Shown here in pieces: positions 1 through 7,751 of a stretch of 64,000 nucleotides of DNA (the stretch's first letter is position 1; each line of letters opens with the position of its first letter). This DNA is from Candidatus Nitrosotenuis chungbukensis (GTDB lineage: Archaea > Thermoproteota > Nitrososphaeria > Nitrososphaerales > Nitrosopumilaceae). Location of the stretch: positions 1 through 64,000 of the forward strand of contig NZ_AVSQ01000002.1 of the NCBI RefSeq assembly GCF_000685395.1. The letters run 5' to 3'. The position numbers and the translations under genes were made by a program. The notes below the pieces were generated by a model. The model was given only the letters and a program-made list of their open reading frames with translations, was not told where the DNA came from and searched no databases.

Positions 1-21
1 ATGATGTGCCCCGGCACTGAC

Positions 22-99
22 TCACATACGTTCATCGGTTTTTAGCCTAAATCCTCCATATGCTCTGTAGCCGGGGTCTTGTGCCCCATTGTTACACAT
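22..99 (-). other. possible 25-residue micro-ORF at window edge
   Basis: A short open frame with an ATG start and TGA stop lies downstream of pheT on the same strand. It reads as a Gly/Tyr/Arg-rich peptide containing DPGYRAYGGFRL. I recognise no family, and a frame this short can occur by chance. The rest of positions 1-187 shows nothing else that I can support. Confidence 0.15.
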
Positions 100-187
100 C
101 TGGGTGAATTAGAAATCACAGAAATCTAATACGATCGACTCATCCTAATCCGTCTATGTGTATGCTCTTGGGCAATAGCAGATACAT

Positions 188-1822
188 CTAGTCAAATATT
201 AATCCAGATAGTTTTATCTCAAATCCGGACACCGGCACTCTGATTTTGAAATTCTCAATTACCTGCGAGTCTATCTCGCCCACTATTCCTACCGGTTTTC
301 CCCCAACCAAAACCTCCGCAGTTCTTCCGCTTGCAAACGACGGATGAGTGGTGGCATTTGTCTTGCATGTTATACCCGAGTCGGTTTTGAGCAGTGACTG
401 AAGGATTGATTTTATCTCTGTGAAACTGGTGTCCTTGTGCGCACTCACGCATGATAGAGTGACAGTCTCGTCAATCGGGTGTCCCTTTGTGAATACGACT
501 CCGGTCTCAAATAATTTTTGAGGGTACGATTCGTGTATGTTCTTTGAGAGATTCTCCAACAGCCCCGGAAGTATCGAGTCCCTCAGTACTGTGTGCTCCA
601 GGCTCTTTGATTCTGCCACCTCGATTATTTCTGACGGATCCCTTTTGGTGTAATCATACAGGACCTGCCTGCTTGTAAGGCTCGAGTTTAGCGCCTCTGT
701 GAACCCAAGTCCAATCATCACGGATGTGATTTGATCAAGTTTCTTTGTGACGTTGTTTTTCTCCCCGACAGATATTGACGGTGGAAGCGATGGTTTCAGG
801 TTTTCAATTCCATGACCAAGTGCAATCTCCTCAACTAGATCCATCTCGCCCAGTATGTCAAATCGGAACCGCGGAATGCTGCAGAGGATCTTCTTTCCCC
901 TCGGAATGGCATCCAGCCTACATTTTTTCAAAGAGTCGCAAATTTTTGGAACACTCAGGTCCAGTCCCAGAATCTGGTTCACCAGTGCAGGATCAAGCAG
1001 AATGGTGCGCGCCTTGAATGTATCAGACGAGCTTTTTGCATCTATCATAACATCTGATATTGCAAATCCCAGGTTCTGCAGGGTTGTCGCCACCACGGAC
1101 AGAGAGTCATCTACTGCGCCCTTGTCCATCCCGGTTACCTCGACTAGAATGTTTTTTGTCCCGGTGGATACTGCAGTCAGCGCAGAGTTGATTATCGGCG
1201 GAAACGACACGGTGCGGTTTTTTGCATCAAGTATCATCGGGACCTTGGAGTCAGTCAGGAGATGCGAGTATTCCTGACCTGTGGCAGTCTTTTCAAGTAT
1301 TTCCTTTACTGTGACGCTCTGGACAGATGCCAGCGGTACAAACTCGTGGTCCTTTGATACCGCGGTGTACCGGAGGGGCGACGATACCGAGTCAAGGTTG
1401 TGTATTCCGATTGACGCCTTTTTGCGGCGCCTTCCAATCCCAAAGTGAAGGTCTTCCTGTAGCGCTATCAGCTGCCGTATGGACTCGTCGTCAAGCTTTC
1501 CGTTTCTTGCTATTACCGCCGAGATAAAAGGGCGGATTTTCTTGACTGACGCATCAGTCTTTATCAGAAATTTCTTTTTTTCCTTTTTGACTGATACCTT
1601 TACCTGTCCTTTCTTTATGCCAAGCAACCCCTGCAGACCTGACGCTATTCCAACGTCTGTCGCATAGTCCGGTCTATTCGGGCTGTACTCGACTCGGACG
1701 AAATCCTTTTGCTCCTCCTCTATGTCGAGTCCCAGAAAAGGCAGGACATCTAGGATCTTGCTTTTGTTTGCCTTGCCGACAAGTCTTTGCAACCTGTCCA
1801 GGTATAATGTTACTACTGGCAT
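188..1822 (-). CDS. pheT: phenylalanyl-tRNA synthetase, beta subunit
   Basis: This is the beta subunit of the heterotetrameric cytosolic enzyme that charges tRNA-Phe. It is the short archaeal/eukaryotic type of about 545 residues, without the bacterial N-terminal tRNA-binding extension. The protein opens with MPVVTLYLDRL, followed by the B3/B4-type editing region, a B5-type segment, and a C-terminal degenerate synthetase core with the conserved SPNRPD motif near residue 45. I chose the ATG at 1822, which overlaps the end of pheS by about ten bases; an in-frame ATG seven codons upstream would lie deeper inside pheS. The overlap implies co-transcription and coupled translation with pheS. Confidence 0.95.
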   Translation of the reverse strand: MPVVTLYLDRLQRLVGKANKSKILDVLPFLGLDIEEEQKDFVRVEYSPNRPDYATDVGIASGLQGLLGIKKGQVKVSVKKEKKKFLIKTDASVKKIRPFISAVIARNGKLDDESIRQLIALQEDLHFGIGRRRKKASIGIHNLDSVSSPLRYTAVSKDHEFVPLASVQSVTVKEILEKTATGQEYSHLLTDSKVPMILDAKNRTVSFPPIINSALTAVSTGTKNILVEVTGMDKGAVDDSLSVVATTLQNLGFAISDVMIDAKSSSDTFKARTILLDPALVNQILGLDLSVPKICDSLKKCRLDAIPRGKKILCSIPRFRFDILGEMDLVEEIALGHGIENLKPSLPPSISVGEKNNVTKKLDQITSVMIGLGFTEALNSSLTSRQVLYDYTKRDPSEIIEVAESKSLEHTVLRDSILPGLLENLSKNIHESYPQKLFETGVVFTKGHPIDETVTLSCVSAHKDTSFTEIKSILQSLLKTDSGITCKTNATTHPSFASGRTAEVLVGGKPVGIVGEIDSQVIENFKIRVPVSGFEIKLSGLIFD

Positions 1823-3219
1823 TTTGGAACGCTCCTCAGCCACCCAAGGTTGTTGTTGTAAAATTCGCGGACATCGTCCAGTCCGTATTTTAGCATCGCT
1901 ATTCTCTCAATTCCCCCTCCCCATGCAAGGACGGGTCGTGTTATTCCAAATGGTCTAGTCACCTCGGGTCGGAATATTCCCATTCCAAACAGCTCCACCC
2001 ATTTTTCCAGCTTGTCGTTGTACACCATTGTCTGGAGGGACGGCTCCGTATACGGAAAAAATGTAGGCCAGAACTTTATCTTGGACAGTCCCAGTTTTTT
2101 GTAAAACTCTTTTTGTATTCCCATCAGGTCGCGGAGTGACACGTTTTTTCCAACGACAATCCCCTCCACCTGGTTAAACTCTACCAAATGCTTGTAGCTG
2201 ACCTTTTCGTTTCGGAACACCCGTCCGAGCGAGAACACGCGGGCCTCTTCTGGCTTGTTTTCTGCCAGGTACTTTATGGTGACGCACGTGGTGTGGGTTC
2301 GAAGCACCATCTTTTTTGCAGCGTCAACGTTCCAGTTGTACTTCCACCCCCTTCTGTGGGAATCGGAGACCTGCCTTATCTGGGAAGGCGTGGCAAACTT
2401 TTCTGCCGCGTTCCCCTTTATGTAAAACGTGTCCTGCATCTCTCGCGCAGGATGGTCCTGCGGCGTGAACAACGCGTCAAAGTTCCAAAAGCTTGGCTGC
2501 GCAAAGTCGCCCATTATCTCGGTAAAGCCAAGGCTGACAAACGTCTCCCGGATTTCGTTGATGGTGTCTTTCAGTGGGTGGGTCCTTGCGGCAAATATTA
2601 CCGGCGCGTCTGCTGCCACGTCGATTGCCCCGGACTCGATAGCGTCCAGGTCGATTACCTTTGCCTCGTCAGTCAGCGATACCGTTTTTGATTTTATGGT
2701 TTCAAGTATGATATAGTCTGGTCTTTTCTTTAGAGATTCAAGTGCGGACAGGTCCCCGATGTGCTCAATGGGAATCTTGTTTTTGCCAATCAGCGCGATT
2801 AGTTTTTCCTCGCCTGTCTGATCAGGCTTTTGCTTTAGCGACACCATGTTAGATGACTCGCCCTTTTGGATTGCAATCCAATCGTTTCGTTTTGCGTTTG
2901 CAATCGCTGTATTGATCTCGTCGAGTAGTTTTTTTCTCAGATCATCAAGCGATACGGGATTATTTTCAATCAGCTGGACAAGCTTCCTCTCAGGCAGTCC
3001 CTCGTCAAGTGACAGGGTTCCGTTTTTTCCAAGCGATGCAAAAGATTTTTCAGACTCGATAACCACCGCGAGGTTTTTCAGGCGCAGCCACTCTATTCCG
3101 CGCCTTATCTGATCAATTGAGAGGTCGCTCCTTTCCGCTATTTCCTCCGGAGTCAGATTCGGCGTCTCTCTGAGAATTTTGATCATTGTTTTTTCAATTG
3201 GGTGGAGGACCAGAGACAA
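1813..3219 (-). CDS. pheS: phenylalanyl-tRNA synthetase, alpha subunit
   Basis: This is the catalytic class II subunit that activates phenylalanine. An N-terminal winged-helix region contains LHPIEKT, typical of archaeal and eukaryotic PheS. Motif 2 is visible as GRVFRNE, and a motif 3 region is GITRPVLAWGGGIERIAM. The frame is open further upstream, but that extension runs into the divergent trpS gene and has no PheS-like sequence. I therefore place the start at a TTG at 3219, about 25-30 bp after a TATA box, which would make the mRNA leaderless or nearly so. The resulting length of 468 residues fits the archaeal family. It is the first gene of a pheS-pheT operon. Confidence 0.93.
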   Translation of the reverse strand: MSLVLHPIEKTMIKILRETPNLTPEEIAERSDLSIDQIRRGIEWLRLKNLAVVIESEKSFASLGKNGTLSLDEGLPERKLVQLIENNPVSLDDLRKKLLDEINTAIANAKRNDWIAIQKGESSNMVSLKQKPDQTGEEKLIALIGKNKIPIEHIGDLSALESLKKRPDYIILETIKSKTVSLTDEAKVIDLDAIESGAIDVAADAPVIFAARTHPLKDTINEIRETFVSLGFTEIMGDFAQPSFWNFDALFTPQDHPAREMQDTFYIKGNAAEKFATPSQIRQVSDSHRRGWKYNWNVDAAKKMVLRTHTTCVTIKYLAENKPEEARVFSLGRVFRNEKVSYKHLVEFNQVEGIVVGKNVSLRDLMGIQKEFYKKLGLSKIKFWPTFFPYTEPSLQTMVYNDKLEKWVELFGMGIFRPEVTRPFGITRPVLAWGGGIERIAMLKYGLDDVREFYNNNLGWLRSVPKCQ

Positions 3220-3239
3220 CAGTACAACGACCCGAAAAG

Positions 3240-3252
3240 ACTTTTTAAACCT
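3240..3252. promoter_or_regulatory. shared TATA region of divergent pheS and trpS
   Basis: The run CTTTTTAAAC reads as a TATA-like element in both directions. It lies about 25-30 bp upstream of the trpS ATG at 3272 and of the pheS TTG at 3219. Both genes therefore appear to be transcribed from one compact divergent promoter with little or no leader. This is an inference from spacing. Confidence 0.55.
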
Positions 3253-3271
3253 TAATCTACCCCAATCATGA

Positions 3272-4384
3272 ATGCCCCCTGACGAATTCATCGTTACTCC
3301 CTGGCACGTGGAGGGGGACATTGACTATGACAAACTGATCAAGCAGTTTGGCACGGAAAAAATCACAGACTCGATACTAAAGAAAATAGAGAGAACTACA
3401 GGCGAGATCCACTTTATGCTAAGAAGGGGCGTGTTTTTCTCGCACCGGGACCTCGGCAGGCTGTTAGACGAGTACGAAAAGGGGAAAAAGTTTTTCCTGT
3501 ATACAGGGCGCGGGCCGTCAGGTCACACCCATATCGGGCACCTGGTCCCGTGGGTCTTTGCAAAGTGGCTCCAGGAGAAATTTGACACGAACATCTACTT
3601 TCAGCTGACAGACGACGAAAAGTTCTTTGCAAAGCAGGATTTGACCTTGGAGCAGACTAGGAACTTTGCGTACGAGAACGCGCTTGACTTTATCGCGCTA
3701 GGATTCAAGCCGGAAAAAACCAAAATAATAATCAACACAAAAAACATCAAGACGCTATACCCGATAGCAGCCGAGGTCGCAAAAAAGATCAACTTTTCAA
3801 ACACAAAGGCGGTGTTCGGTTTTACAAACGAGACAAACATAGGGATGATCTTCTACACATCTCTCCAGTCGGCGCCGTGCTTTATCGAGGACAGGCCTGT
3901 CCTAATTCCGCTAGGAGTCGACCAGGATCCGCACTTTAGGATAACGCGGGATGTGGCGCCAAGGATAGGAAAGCCAAAGCCCGCACTGATCCACAACATC
4001 ATGATACCGTCGCTTTCAGGACCGGGGGGAAAGATGTCGGCGTCTGACGAATCAGGTACCGTGTACACTACGGATTCGCCAGAAACGGTAAAGAAGAAGA
4101 TAAACAAGTACGCATTCTCAGGCGGGCAGCCAACCGTGGAGGAGCACAGAAAGATGGGAGGAAACCCGGACATCGACGTGTCGTACCAGTATTTGAGAAT
4201 CTTCTTTGAGCCAGACGACCAGAAGCTAAAGACCATACACGATGACTACAAGTCGGGAAAACTTCTCACAGGCGAGCTAAAGGCAATACTAATCGAAAAG
4301 GTAAACTCGTTTCTCAAGGTCCACCAGGAGAGGCGCGAAAAGGCAAAAAGCCAGATTGACAGGTTCCTCTTTGAGGACCGATGA
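3272..4384 (+). CDS. trpS: tryptophanyl-tRNA synthetase
   Basis: This is a class I aminoacyl-tRNA synthetase that charges tRNA-Trp in the cytosol. The HIGH-type signature appears as GPSGHTHIGH at residues 81-90 and the KMSKS-type signature as KMSAS near residue 255. The length of 370 residues and the roughly 75-residue N-terminal extension match archaeal/eukaryotic TrpS. The ATG at 3272 follows the TATA box at the spacing expected for a leaderless message. An ATG four bases earlier is closed by a stop after four codons. The 3' end overlaps the next gene by four bases (ATGA), so the two are probably co-translated. Confidence 0.95.
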   Translation: MPPDEFIVTPWHVEGDIDYDKLIKQFGTEKITDSILKKIERTTGEIHFMLRRGVFFSHRDLGRLLDEYEKGKKFFLYTGRGPSGHTHIGHLVPWVFAKWLQEKFDTNIYFQLTDDEKFFAKQDLTLEQTRNFAYENALDFIALGFKPEKTKIIINTKNIKTLYPIAAEVAKKINFSNTKAVFGFTNETNIGMIFYTSLQSAPCFIEDRPVLIPLGVDQDPHFRITRDVAPRIGKPKPALIHNIMIPSLSGPGGKMSASDESGTVYTTDSPETVKKKINKYAFSGGQPTVEEHRKMGGNPDIDVSYQYLRIFFEPDDQKLKTIHDDYKSGKLLTGELKAILIEKVNSFLKVHQERREKAKSQIDRFLFEDR

Positions 4385-4662
4385 AAGTCAAGATATCGTG
4401 CCAGGACAAACACGAGGCAGTCAAGCTTGCAAGCCTCATTTTCATAAAGGATGGAATGGAGACTTTCATCAGATCGGTCGTAAACGTGTACGGAAGTGAG
4501 CTTGTCATTTCGCTCAAGGACAAGTCGGTCCATTCCATAGTGCTAAGGGACGCAGAGCAGGTCGAGGCGTTTACAGACTTTGTCCAGTCCGTGGTGGAGG
4601 GGAAAAGCAAGATCACCGGCACAAAGGCAGAAAACGACACCGTAGAGATTACAAAAGACTAG
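4381..4662 (+). CDS. conserved small protein, possibly Pcc1-like
   Basis: This 93-residue protein is translationally coupled to trpS through an ATGA overlap. It is hydrophilic, without signal peptide or membrane segment. Its apparent order of strand, helix, two strands and helix resembles the small alpha/beta fold of KEOPS subunit Pcc1, but the Asp/Arg signature of that family is not convincing. A better Pcc1 candidate lies at 16889-17131. I do not recognise the function; a role linked to tRNA biology is a guess from its position after trpS. Confidence 0.6.
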   Translation: MKVKISCQDKHEAVKLASLIFIKDGMETFIRSVVNVYGSELVISLKDKSVHSIVLRDAEQVEAFTDFVQSVVEGKSKITGTKAENDTVEITKD

Positions 4663-4988
4663 ACTAGCGACTTGTCCATTTCGCCAGACAGCGTTTCCTG
4701 CACTTTTAGAAAGTACATCTTTGTCGAGTTCGGCATCGAGCCAAGGTTGTTGTCAACTGCAATCATGAAATACCTGACTGCCCTCTTTGATATGTCGAGG
4801 TTGAACTTCATCTTTAGAATTGGGTCCTGCTTTACTTTGATCTTGTCTGCAAGCCACGGGGGCGCCATGTCCTTTGCCTCAGATATTATCTTGGCATACC
4901 AGAGCGCAAGGTTCTCCGGGTGAAGTCCCTCCTGGAGGTTTGTCACGTCAGTTACGAACCGCTTCATCAGGTGGTTTGTTAGGGTCAA
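4659..4988 (-). CDS. hypothetical cytosolic protein
   Basis: This 109-residue, largely helical protein has no membrane segment or recognisable motif. It reads MTLTNHLMKRFVTDV at its start and contains several hydrophobic heptads (IISEAKDMAPPWLADKI). It is convergent with the preceding gene and the two stops overlap by four bases. Codon use resembles its neighbours. I know no function for it; a lineage-restricted archaeal gene is the most likely description. Confidence 0.6.
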   Translation of the reverse strand: MTLTNHLMKRFVTDVTNLQEGLHPENLALWYAKIISEAKDMAPPWLADKIKVKQDPILKMKFNLDISKRAVRYFMIAVDNNLGSMPNSTKMYFLKVQETLSGEMDKSLV

Positions 4989-5048
4989 CTGCTGGAGCTT
5001 GGGAATTTTCGTTTTATTTCAGTGAATCAAACATAGGCAAGCACTTTG

Positions 5049-5519
5049 TCAACTTTTCAGCAATTTGCCATCTGCGTCAATTTCAGAGTTTCGTATACGG
5101 GTGCTTGAGATCCTGCTCCCGTCCCCCGCAAGAATCATCGGGACTATGACGGTCTGGACCGGATCCAGTCCTCTTTGCCTTCTCTGCAGGTTTAGCACGT
5201 CTCCCTGGTGTGCGGTCTCCTCGCTTACTACTAGCGCCTCCACGTCTCCCTCAAGGACTGCGGGTCCAAAGTCGTCGTCAAGCGGGCTTATCGTATATGG
5301 TCTTCCAGGGTATTTTTTTTCAATTAGCGATTTTAAAGAATCAAGTCTCTGGGAGTATGTGTGCCACGGCTTTTTCCCCTTTTTTGCTGCAAGGGAGTCG
5401 CTTGTCAGGCCTATTATTACACGGGACGATATGGAAAACGCCCGCTCAAGGAGCGCAATGTGCCCTGCATGGATCACGTCAAATGTCCCGCCCATTGCAA
5501 CTAGCCCGAACTGCGGCAT
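5049..5519 (-). CDS. coaD: phosphopantetheine adenylyltransferase, archaeal type
   Basis: This nucleotidyltransferase catalyses the penultimate step of coenzyme A synthesis, transferring AMP from ATP to 4'-phosphopantetheine. The family signature GGTFDVIHAGH lies at residues 10-20, and the second nucleotide-binding motif ISSTRIR lies near the C-terminus. The length of 156 residues fits the archaeal/eukaryotic-type enzyme rather than bacterial CoaD. The start is the ATG of MPQFGLVAMGG, directly before the first strand. It is a cytosolic enzyme, and a high CoA demand is expected in an organism fixing carbon through CoA thioesters. Confidence 0.88.
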   Translation of the reverse strand: MPQFGLVAMGGTFDVIHAGHIALLERAFSISSRVIIGLTSDSLAAKKGKKPWHTYSQRLDSLKSLIEKKYPGRPYTISPLDDDFGPAVLEGDVEALVVSEETAHQGDVLNLQRRQRGLDPVQTVIVPMILAGDGSRISSTRIRNSEIDADGKLLKS

Positions 5520-5550
5520 GGTTTTTGCTTTGGCAATTTTGAAGATAAAC

Positions 5551-6609
5551 CTATGGAGTTACCAGGATGACAGATACGGTGCTTGACTGGGATGCAAGTG
5601 CCACCCCGTTCTGGTCCCACACAAATGTCTCGATGAAAAACCCGCCCTCGTTTTCAGGAACCCATGTTACGTGCGGCGTCTGCTGTGCAGAGTCAAACGT
5701 GCCCTCTGCGATTCCCAGAAACTCGACGGTTCCCCTTTCTCCAAACTGCTTTACCTGGGCGTAGTAGACGTACTGCTGCCCTCCACCAGATACGTCCTGG
5801 ATTGAGAGGGTGCTTGTAATGTCAACTGGCGTGCCGACTCGTATCTTGGAGAGGTGCTCGCCTGACTCGTCCAGAACCTGGATGTCGTTTATCGTGATGA
5901 GCCGCGTCATGATATCCACAGAGACGTCTGTTACCGGCGTGAGCTTTGACTGGTAGTTGTCAGATTCTGCGATTACCTTAAACGACACTGCCCTGGGGTC
6001 TACCTCTCCCTCAAACCCAAAGTCATATGTCGTGTTTGGCTTTAGCTCGTTGATCAGAACGGTCTGGATTCCCACCACTCTTGGAGGGCTGAACGCGTCG
6101 TACGATATCAGGTGGACCTGAGTGTCCACGCTTGACTGCTGTCCCTTGTTGGTGATTGTCCCGTCAAGGCTTGCCACATCAGATATTGACAGGGCAGACG
6201 GGATTACCTCGAGCAGCTGCTGCTTGGGAGACCCAGAGTTGAACCCGAGTATGTTTGCGGAGACCTGGGTGATTTCAGGATCAGGAGTCTTTGACTTTAT
6301 CATAAACGGCGACTTGGCGTGCGGCTGCACTACGGTAAGAAGCGTGGTACCGGTGCTGGTTTCAAGGGGGTTTTTTGAGGACCCATCCCCGTAGAACCCG
6401 ACCCAGATCTTGACGTTAGTCACAGGAAAGGTCATTGTGTTTTCCACCTCGCCTAAAACCACGGTGTACCCCTCGTCATCAGAATAGCTAAATGTGCCCC
6501 CAGTGAGCTTGACCTTTGAGCTTGACGGGGTGTCTGTCATCTGGGCAAACCCGGGCGCCGCAGGCAGAATCAAAACTAGTAATGCGAATACTGCAATTGT
6601 CTTTTTCAA
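5551..6609 (-). CDS. secreted beta-rich protein, unknown function
   Basis: The 352-residue protein begins with a Sec-type signal peptide, MKKTIAVFALLVLILP, with likely cleavage after GFA near residue 22. The remainder is rich in beta strands and contains stretches typical of extracellular Ig-like modules, such as VTNVKIWVGFYGDG and TYDFGFEGEVDPRAVSFKV. No catalytic motif is visible. It is probably a cell-surface or S-layer-associated protein. The start is TTG at 6609, giving the signal peptide at once. An 18-bp palindrome lies about 45 bp upstream and may regulate it. Confidence 0.8.
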   Translation of the reverse strand: MKKTIAVFALLVLILPAAPGFAQMTDTPSSSKVKLTGGTFSYSDDEGYTVVLGEVENTMTFPVTNVKIWVGFYGDGSSKNPLETSTGTTLLTVVQPHAKSPFMIKSKTPDPEITQVSANILGFNSGSPKQQLLEVIPSALSISDVASLDGTITNKGQQSSVDTQVHLISYDAFSPPRVVGIQTVLINELKPNTTYDFGFEGEVDPRAVSFKVIAESDNYQSKLTPVTDVSVDIMTRLITINDIQVLDESGEHLSKIRVGTPVDITSTLSIQDVSGGGQQYVYYAQVKQFGERGTVEFLGIAEGTFDSAQQTPHVTWVPENEGGFFIETFVWDQNGVALASQSSTVSVILVTP

Positions 6610-6651
6610 CTGATTCTAGTACACGGGTATGATTAATCACATAAGAAATAT

Positions 6652-6669
6652 CATATTGTATACAATATG
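6652..6669. promoter_or_regulatory. 18-bp perfect palindrome, possible operator
   Basis: The sequence CATATTGTATACAATATG reads identically on both strands. It lies in the 111-bp gap upstream of the secreted-protein gene that starts at 6609, just beyond where that gene's TATA/BRE region would be. A dimeric regulator site is the simplest reading. No regulator can be assigned. Confidence 0.45.
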
Positions 6670-6720
6670 GACTAGAAGCTTTTACAAAATATTAAGAATA
6701 AAAGATAAAGAGTAAGAGTT

Positions 6721-6828
6721 TTACTTTTTACTTTTCATTGCGGTAATTGCGAGCCAGTAAACTAAACCTGGTGCTAAACCGACAATTAGTGGTATCCATA
6801 CGCCGATTGCTGCGGCTTCGTTTGCCAT
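6721..6828 (-). CDS. 35-residue single-span membrane protein
   Basis: A short frame encodes 35 residues, with MANEAAAIGVWIPLI followed by a hydrophobic stretch VGLAPGLVYWLAITA and the basic tail MKSKK. This is the layout of a small single-span membrane protein with the C-terminus inside. A TATA-like TTTAAATA lies upstream at a fitting distance, and the coding stretch shows codon use like neighbouring genes. Its function is unknown; small membrane subunits are common in this lineage. Confidence 0.65.
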   Translation of the reverse strand: MANEAAAIGVWIPLIVGLAPGLVYWLAITAMKSKK

Positions 6829-6906
6829 GTGTTTGTCGACAAAATTATCATATTTAAATCCATCTCTGGCAACCACGGTTGCAAACGATCTGGTAAATAA
6901 TAAAAA

Positions 6907-6978
6907 TGGACTGAAGGGGATTTGAACCCCTGACCCCTCGCGTGCAAGGCGAGTATTCTACCACTGAACTATCAGCCC
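6907..6978 (-). tRNA. tRNA-Ala (anticodon UGC)
   Basis: A 72-nt cloverleaf has acceptor arms GGGCTGA and TCAGTCC, discriminator A and an anticodon stem CTCGC/GCGAG enclosing CTTGCAC, which gives anticodon TGC. The T arm is AGGGG-TTCAAAT-CCCCT. There is no intron and the CCA end is not encoded. Confidence 0.95.
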
Positions 6979-7064
6979 ATTAAAAATAGTACCTGCCCGC
7001 GTGGATTTTAATTGTTGTTGTTTTGATGCCAAGAATTTTATTTGTAAAATTTCAGGCAAGAGCC

Positions 7065-7616
7065 ATGGTAGTAATGGAATCCCAGATAGTCCTAAAGGCA
7101 GGAGACAGGGCGCCTGAATTTGACCTCACAGGGATTGACGACAAAAAGTACTCGCTTTCAAGCTTCAAAGGGTACGATGCGTTACTGGTAGTTTTCATGT
7201 GCAACCACTGCCCGTATGTCAAGGCAAAGGTGGGCGCGATAAACGAAATCCAGAACAAGTTCAAGGGAAAGGTGGCAGTTGTTGGAATAAACAGCAACGA
7301 CTCGGTTGCGTATCCTGACGATTCCTTTGAGAGCATGAAAAAATTTGCAGCCGAAAAGAAAATCAGTTTCTTTTACCTGGTGGACGAGACCCAGCAGGTG
7401 GCAAAAAAATACGGGGCAGTCTGCACCCCGGATCCGTTCCTGTTTGACAAGGAGCAAAAGCTGGTGTTCCACGGAAAGATAGACAACGCAATGAAGCCGG
7501 AAGATTCCGCAACTGAAAAAACAATGATTGCAAACATTGAGAAATTACTTGGCGGTCAAAAGATTGCAAAAGATTTTGATCCTTCGATTGGTTGTTCCAT
7601 AAAATGGAAGAGTTGA
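7065..7616 (+). CDS. thioredoxin-fold AhpC/TSA-family protein
   Basis: This protein of about 183 residues has an AhpC/TSA-type thioredoxin fold. It opens with AGDRAPEFDLTG, followed by the redox motif FMCNHCPYVKA, a CxxC pair at the end of the first core strand. Later come a VVGINSND strand and a cis-Pro region (VCTPDPFLF). It is likely a thiol-disulfide oxidoreductase or peroxiredoxin-like enzyme; its partner is unknown. Starts at 7026 and 7065 are both possible. I prefer 7065 because a TATA-like ATTTTATTT lies about 28 bp before it and the domain begins just after. No signal peptide is present with this start. Confidence 0.82.
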   Translation: MVVMESQIVLKAGDRAPEFDLTGIDDKKYSLSSFKGYDALLVVFMCNHCPYVKAKVGAINEIQNKFKGKVAVVGINSNDSVAYPDDSFESMKKFAAEKKISFFYLVDETQQVAKKYGAVCTPDPFLFDKEQKLVFHGKIDNAMKPEDSATEKTMIANIEKLLGGQKIAKDFDPSIGCSIKWKS

Positions 7617-7655
7617 CCACACACTTAAAAGACACTTCTTTTTGAGGATTTTTTA

Positions 7656-7746
7656 GGGCCGGTAGCTCAGCTTGGCTGGAGCGTTCGACTGATAAAATAT
7701 CGTTTCAGATATCGAAAGGTCGAGAGTTCGAATCTCTCTCGGCCCA
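7656..7746 (+). tRNA. tRNA-Ile (anticodon GAU) with a 16-nt intron
   Basis: The acceptor stem GGGCCGG/TCGGCCC, D arm and T arm (GAGAG-TTCGAAT-CTCTC) are regular. The anticodon stem is TTCGA/TCGAA and the loop reads CTGATA, then an insertion, then A, giving anticodon GAT at 7691-7693. The insertion of about 16 nt (7695-7710) sits at the canonical 37/38 intron position. Exact splice borders depend on the bulge-helix-bulge fold, which I did not compute. It lies a few bases before a convergent regulator gene. Confidence 0.9.
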
Positions 7747-7751
7747 TCAAT

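Noticed and set aside
4381-4662. Second Pcc1 subunit of KEOPS
   Set aside because: Only the overall secondary-structure pattern fits; the more typical Pcc1 lies in the rps15-serS unit, so I left this as an unknown protein.
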